Assembly (NCBI GenBank): GCA_028289405.1
Contig: JANQPP010000053.1
Span: 1-57,270, forward strand
DNA: 57,270 nucleotides
Reading direction: 5' to 3'
Source: Pirellulales bacterium
Lineage (GTDB): Bacteria; Planctomycetota; Planctomycetia; Pirellulales; JANQPP01
The notes beneath the pieces were generated by a model, which was given only the letters and a program-made list of their open reading frames with translations, was not told the origin of the DNA and did not search any database. This document shows, piece after piece, positions 53,866 to 57,270 of the stretch. Position 1 is the stretch's first letter; the number at the start of each line of letters is the position of its first letter. Position numbers and translations under genes: made by a program.

Positions 53866-56178
53866 ATGTTTCGCACTGGGAGTCGTCGCAAGGCAAAATC
53901 CATAGCGCACAGAAAATCGAAACTTCACGTGGAACGGCTGGAAATTCGTCAATTGCTCGCCAGTGATATGGGTTTGTGGGCAATTGATGACGCGCCGGCG
54001 GCCGATGTCGGGCTTCTGGCCAACTCGGCGTCGGCAATGACCAGTCCGATACACGTTGCGCACCACACAATGCCAATATCGAGCATCGAAGAGTCATCCA
54101 TTTCTTACCCTGATTCCGATTCGAACAATGAATACATCAAGCTATTCGACTTGCCTACGGAAGTTGCTGATCCATTCAGTACACCGCCAAATCAGGATGG
54201 TTCGCACGATCTAATGAATTTGGACTTATTGCGAGCGGATCCGAGATTCCAGGACGTTGATGGGCGTGGCTTGACAGCCGTGATTATCGATTCCGGGATC
54301 GATCTCGATCATTCTTTTTTCGGCGACGACTTAAATGGCGACGGCGTGTCCGATCGTATAGCATTTAGTTACGATTTTTCCGGTGACAATGATGCGGACG
54401 CCACCGATTTCTCTGGGCACGGCTCACATGTCACGAGCACTGTTGGATCGAGTGACTCGGCTCACCCAGGTGTGGCGCCGGCGGTGAATCTCATCCATTT
54501 GAAGGTCTTTCCCGACGACCCGACCGGTGAGGCAACTGCTGCCGTAAGCGACATCGAAGAGGCGCTTCAATGGGTCGTCGAAAACGCAACAAGTTACAAT
54601 GTCGCGAGTGTCAACCTCTCTTTGGGTGCCGGAAACTTCAGTTCGTTACCGAACTTTGATGTGCATGATGAATTTCAACAACTTGCCAGCCAGAATGTCA
54701 TTATTACAGCGAGCGCAGGAAATGACTTCTTTGGCAAAGGCAGTGTTCCGGGAGTTTCCTGGCCCGCCGTCGAACCCAGCGTGATTTCCGTTGGCGCCGT
54801 TTGGAACAATTTCTGGGAAGGCGAGTACCGGTGGGAAAAAGGTTCGATCGACCACTCCACTGGGATCGACCGCATTGTCAGTTTTTCTCAGCGACACGAA
54901 TCATTGACGGACATTTTCGCGCCAGGAGCCGAGATCGTTAGTGCGTGGCATGACGGTGGAACAAAATTGCAGTCGGGCACAAGCCAAGCCTCTCCTCAAG
55001 TCGCCGGTGCGGCAGTGCTGGCTCAACAGCTATCGAGTAAGCATCTTGGCAGGCGTTTGACGGTTGACGAGTTTCGCCAAGTGCTGAGTTCGTCGGCTGT
55101 CACTATCCATGACGGCGACGACGAAGACGATAATGTCGTGAATACGGGACTCGAATTCAAACGCATTGATATCTATGAAATGGCCTTGGAAATTCTCCGC
55201 CTTGCCGACTCGGTCGCTCCTGACGGTTCCGTCGTAGTTAACGGCGGTGAATCATTGACGAACTCCCAGATCGTCACCGTGGATGTTACTGCAACCGACG
55301 ATCTATTAGGCGTCGCCGACGTGCGGTTTGCCGTCAACAAGACGGCAGACACCGACTTTGGGGAATGGCAGCCGTTTGAGCCAACGGACGGAACGGAAAC
55401 CGCCAGTTTCGAGGTGAAGTTGCCCAGTCACCAGGGAACCAACTGGGTAAACGCACAGATACGCGACCATGCCGGCAATATCCGTCGATGGATGTACGAT
55501 TCGATCGTACTCGACACGGTAGCGCCCAAGGGCCAGATCGAAATCTCGAGCCGAAACGTGGACGAGATTGTTCAGATCACGGACAAATCTGGAGAAATTG
55601 AAAAGGTGACTCGCTCACAATACCTCGATGTGTCGCTGGCGGACGTATCGGATATTGTGGAAGGTAACGGATCACCGGCCGAAGACCTGACCGTGCGGTA
55701 TTCGATCAACGGCGCATGGCACGATTGGCAATCATATGCTCCACAGATCAGCCTGCCGAGGTTAAATTATTTGGGCAAAAACTGGATCGTGCTGCAGGTG
55801 CAGGACGAAGCGGGAAACTTTCGCACCTTTTACGATTCGATCATACTCGATCGTTCCATTCCGACGGCAACGTTTGACGTTATCGCGGGTCAAGCAGGCA
55901 CGGTATTTGAGGATGATCGCGGTATCACCCACGCTACATCACGCGACGTGTTGATCGTGCTGGGCGCAATAGACAACGTGTCGGCATCCGCGAACCTCCG
56001 CTTTAGCTACAAGATAAATAGCACGGTCAACGACGCGGATTGGCGCAGCTTCAGCGGAAATCCGATTTCGATTCGGCTAAACAATATGGGAACAAACTGG
56101 ATCAATTTGTGGATCCAGGACGAAGCGGGTAATGTCAGGATGATTTATAAAAAAGTTGTTTTGGATTCGATTTCTTAA
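53866..56178 (+). CDS. Large secreted subtilase with planctomycete LEPxxLL-like N-terminus
   Basis: A 770-residue protein. The N-terminus (RRKAKSIAHRKSKLHVERLEIRQLLAS) matches the LEPR-x-LL-type sorting motif of planctomycete surface proteins. The S8 triad is Asp142 (VIIDSGIDLDH), His185 (FSGHGSHVTSTVG) and Ser373 (SGTSQASPQVAGAAV), with oxyanion Asn286 (SAGNDFF). After residue about 450 come three modules ending TNWVNAQIRDHAGNIRRWMY, KNWIVLQVQDEAGNFRTFYD and TNWINLWIQDEAGNVRMIYK, probably beta-sandwich repeats. The ribosome binding site AAGGAAGG lies just before the ATG. Substrate unknown; a surface or secreted protease is expected. Confidence 0.9.
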   Translation: MFRTGSRRKAKSIAHRKSKLHVERLEIRQLLASDMGLWAIDDAPAADVGLLANSASAMTSPIHVAHHTMPISSIEESSISYPDSDSNNEYIKLFDLPTEVADPFSTPPNQDGSHDLMNLDLLRADPRFQDVDGRGLTAVIIDSGIDLDHSFFGDDLNGDGVSDRIAFSYDFSGDNDADATDFSGHGSHVTSTVGSSDSAHPGVAPAVNLIHLKVFPDDPTGEATAAVSDIEEALQWVVENATSYNVASVNLSLGAGNFSSLPNFDVHDEFQQLASQNVIITASAGNDFFGKGSVPGVSWPAVEPSVISVGAVWNNFWEGEYRWEKGSIDHSTGIDRIVSFSQRHESLTDIFAPGAEIVSAWHDGGTKLQSGTSQASPQVAGAAVLAQQLSSKHLGRRLTVDEFRQVLSSSAVTIHDGDDEDDNVVNTGLEFKRIDIYEMALEILRLADSVAPDGSVVVNGGESLTNSQIVTVDVTATDDLLGVADVRFAVNKTADTDFGEWQPFEPTDGTETASFEVKLPSHQGTNWVNAQIRDHAGNIRRWMYDSIVLDTVAPKGQIEISSRNVDEIVQITDKSGEIEKVTRSQYLDVSLADVSDIVEGNGSPAEDLTVRYSINGAWHDWQSYAPQISLPRLNYLGKNWIVLQVQDEAGNFRTFYDSIILDRSIPTATFDVIAGQAGTVFEDDRGITHATSRDVLIVLGAIDNVSASANLRFSYKINSTVNDADWRSFSGNPISIRLNNMGTNWINLWIQDEAGNVRMIYKKVVLDSIS

Positions 56179-56574
56179 GTGTCATTGGTGTGTTACGAAA
56201 CAAAGGGGTACACTGATGGCATGAATCAAAGGGCGGAGAATTGGTTGGAAGCCGGTTCCTTTTCCGTCGCCGTTTCAGTACCAGGGATTCGTAGTTGTCA
56301 AGTCGCGTTGGTTGGACCAACCGATAGGAATTCGAAGCATCCGCAACCGCGGGCGGTGAAAACGACCTCCGTCGCTACAGGCACCGTCGGGCGAAATGGA
56401 GATTCTCAGTCGAATTGAGCCGAAGATCCAAGCTGCTAACCCACTTCGGTCGTAAACGCCGAACGCAATTGTGTGAGACGAAATCTCGCTTGAGACGAGC
56501 CGCCATGAGGTGTATTCGTTGCTTGTGACGACGCCGATCAGCGTTTGTCGGGTCGGACATCCACAGCGCCGCAA

Positions 56575-57084
56575 CTATGACCGATAAAGGGTGCTTCTAC
56601 CTGCATTCAGGGATGGATGGGAAATTGTCACTGGTCTGCCCATGGCGACTAGTGCCAATGGCCAGCGTCCGCCAATTCGGTGACCACGGGATGGCAGCTT
56701 GTCGCCGTCTGCCCTCTCGTCAACCCGTATCTCCTGAACTTCCTCAACGTCGCGTCGCAGCGCGCCGTGTTGATCGGCTGCAACACTGATTGCCAGCAAA
56801 CTGCGTCCGATAGCGGCGGCAATCACGGCGGTCAGAAAGATGCTAACCGAAGCAGAAAAGAGGTCCCGCGCCGTGCGATGGACGAGTGATACCACTAGAC
56901 CAAAAGGTCGGAGCAGCAGCGCGAAGACAAAGAAACCCGCCACGATGCGCAGCAGAACGGTCTCACCTTCAATCAGGGCGAAGAGTTGATGCTGTTTCCC
57001 CGTGACATTGGTTGCTGCTATGGTCAAGGCATAGAATGCCCAGCCGTTGCCGGCGAGCCTCTGGTGCACATCAAGTTGGGACAT
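56575..57084 (-). CDS. Small hypothetical membrane protein
   Basis: About 169 residues from ATG 57084, which has GGAG nine bases upstream. The frame continues to 57171. Two hydrophobic segments are visible (VLLRIVAGFFVFALLL and ASVSIFLTAVIAAAIGRSLLAISV), each flanked by charged residues (RTARD, ADQHGALRRD). The C-terminal ~60 residues are less natural-looking and may mean the real stop or frame is different. No family recognised. Confidence 0.4.
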   Translation of the reverse strand: MSQLDVHQRLAGNGWAFYALTIAATNVTGKQHQLFALIEGETVLLRIVAGFFVFALLLRPFGLVVSLVHRTARDLFSASVSIFLTAVIAAAIGRSLLAISVAADQHGALRRDVEEVQEIRVDERADGDKLPSRGHRIGGRWPLALVAMGRPVTISHPSLNAGRSTLYRS

Positions 57085-57191
57085 GGACGAAATCTCCGTT
57101 GCACGTTCCGCGACCATGTAGGCTGACGCCAGGCACTTGGTCGAACCCGTTTGTGATAGCGACCGATTCAAACTAATTCAACTTCGTAAAC

Positions 57192-57208
57192 CACCAGCTT
57201 AGCTGGTG
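57192..57208. repeat. Perfect hairpin at right edge, possible REP/IS200-type element end
   Basis: CACCAGC-TTA-GCTGGTG is a perfect seven-base-arm hairpin with a three-base loop, like the short hairpins that end IS200/IS605-type and REP elements. The minus strand is also open from the window edge to a TGA at 57168 (about 34 codons), so a truncated gene is the alternative. Sequence beyond the edge is needed to decide. Confidence 0.35.
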
Positions 57209-57270
57209 CGTACCCAATAGGCTTTGCCGTTCCTGGAGCATAAAAAAGGATCCTCCTGAGGAAGGCCCCG

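Noticed and set aside
56275..56574. Minus-strand frame of 99 codons
   Set aside because: No ribosome binding site, no domain and unnatural composition; not supported as a gene.
1..57270. CRISPR array
   Set aside because: No regularly spaced direct repeats with unique spacers were seen in any gap.

Overview
The window reads as a piece of planctomycete chromosome, by eye roughly 55-60% G+C. The clues are family-level: two sulfatases, a DWPQWRGP-type PQQ-like beta-propeller, an LEPxxLL-like N-terminus on a secreted subtilase, a planctomycete-type integrase (GFGNxDC box), sigma factors beside Ser/Thr kinase-WD40 proteins, and a TPR protein with two RNA polymerase alpha-CTD-like domains. I cannot resolve the family or genus.

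Positions 1-40806 look like stable, densely coded backbone. In order: a secreted TPR protein cut by the left edge, a small lipoprotein, YjbQ and YyaL/DUF255 proteins, panB, dcd and nth; a sulfatase; a GntR-ABC-permease operon with a palindromic operator candidate; a membrane protein translationally coupled to a winged-helix regulator, behind a promoter holding a perfect 16-bp palindrome; a secreted subtilase; a DUF1697 protein; a PQQ-like propeller with a second sulfatase; trpB-trpA; an nfeD-floA-membrane protein cluster; a GH13 enzyme; waaA; a secreted TPR protein; a DUF1611 protein coupled to a dipeptide epimerase; a giant sigma factor carrying six polysaccharide-export-like modules; a class III aminotransferase; a GlmU-like uridylyltransferase; prs; queG; and the TPR/alpha-CTD protein.

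From 40891 the character changes. A tRNA-Thr(CGT) is followed by a frameshifted integrase, an excisionase-like HTH protein, a mobile-element-type small protein, and a Gabija-type anti-phage locus. In that locus the OLD-family nuclease gajA is intact, the UvrD-like helicase gajB carries one stop and two frameshifts, and a small CxxC/HC protein overlaps gajA by one base. This looks like a decaying genomic island.

From 48 to 57 kb comes a signalling and surface cluster: an ECF sigma factor, a zinc-finger/kinase/WD40 membrane protein, a zinc-ribbon membrane protein and a large secreted subtilase with repeat modules. The right edge holds a small membrane protein and a hairpin that may belong to a REP/IS200-type element.

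The best candidates for something undescribed are the sigma factor fused to six export-type modules (31167-34646), the small putative zinc protein coupled to gajA (47652-47981), and the free double alpha-CTD protein (39475-40806).
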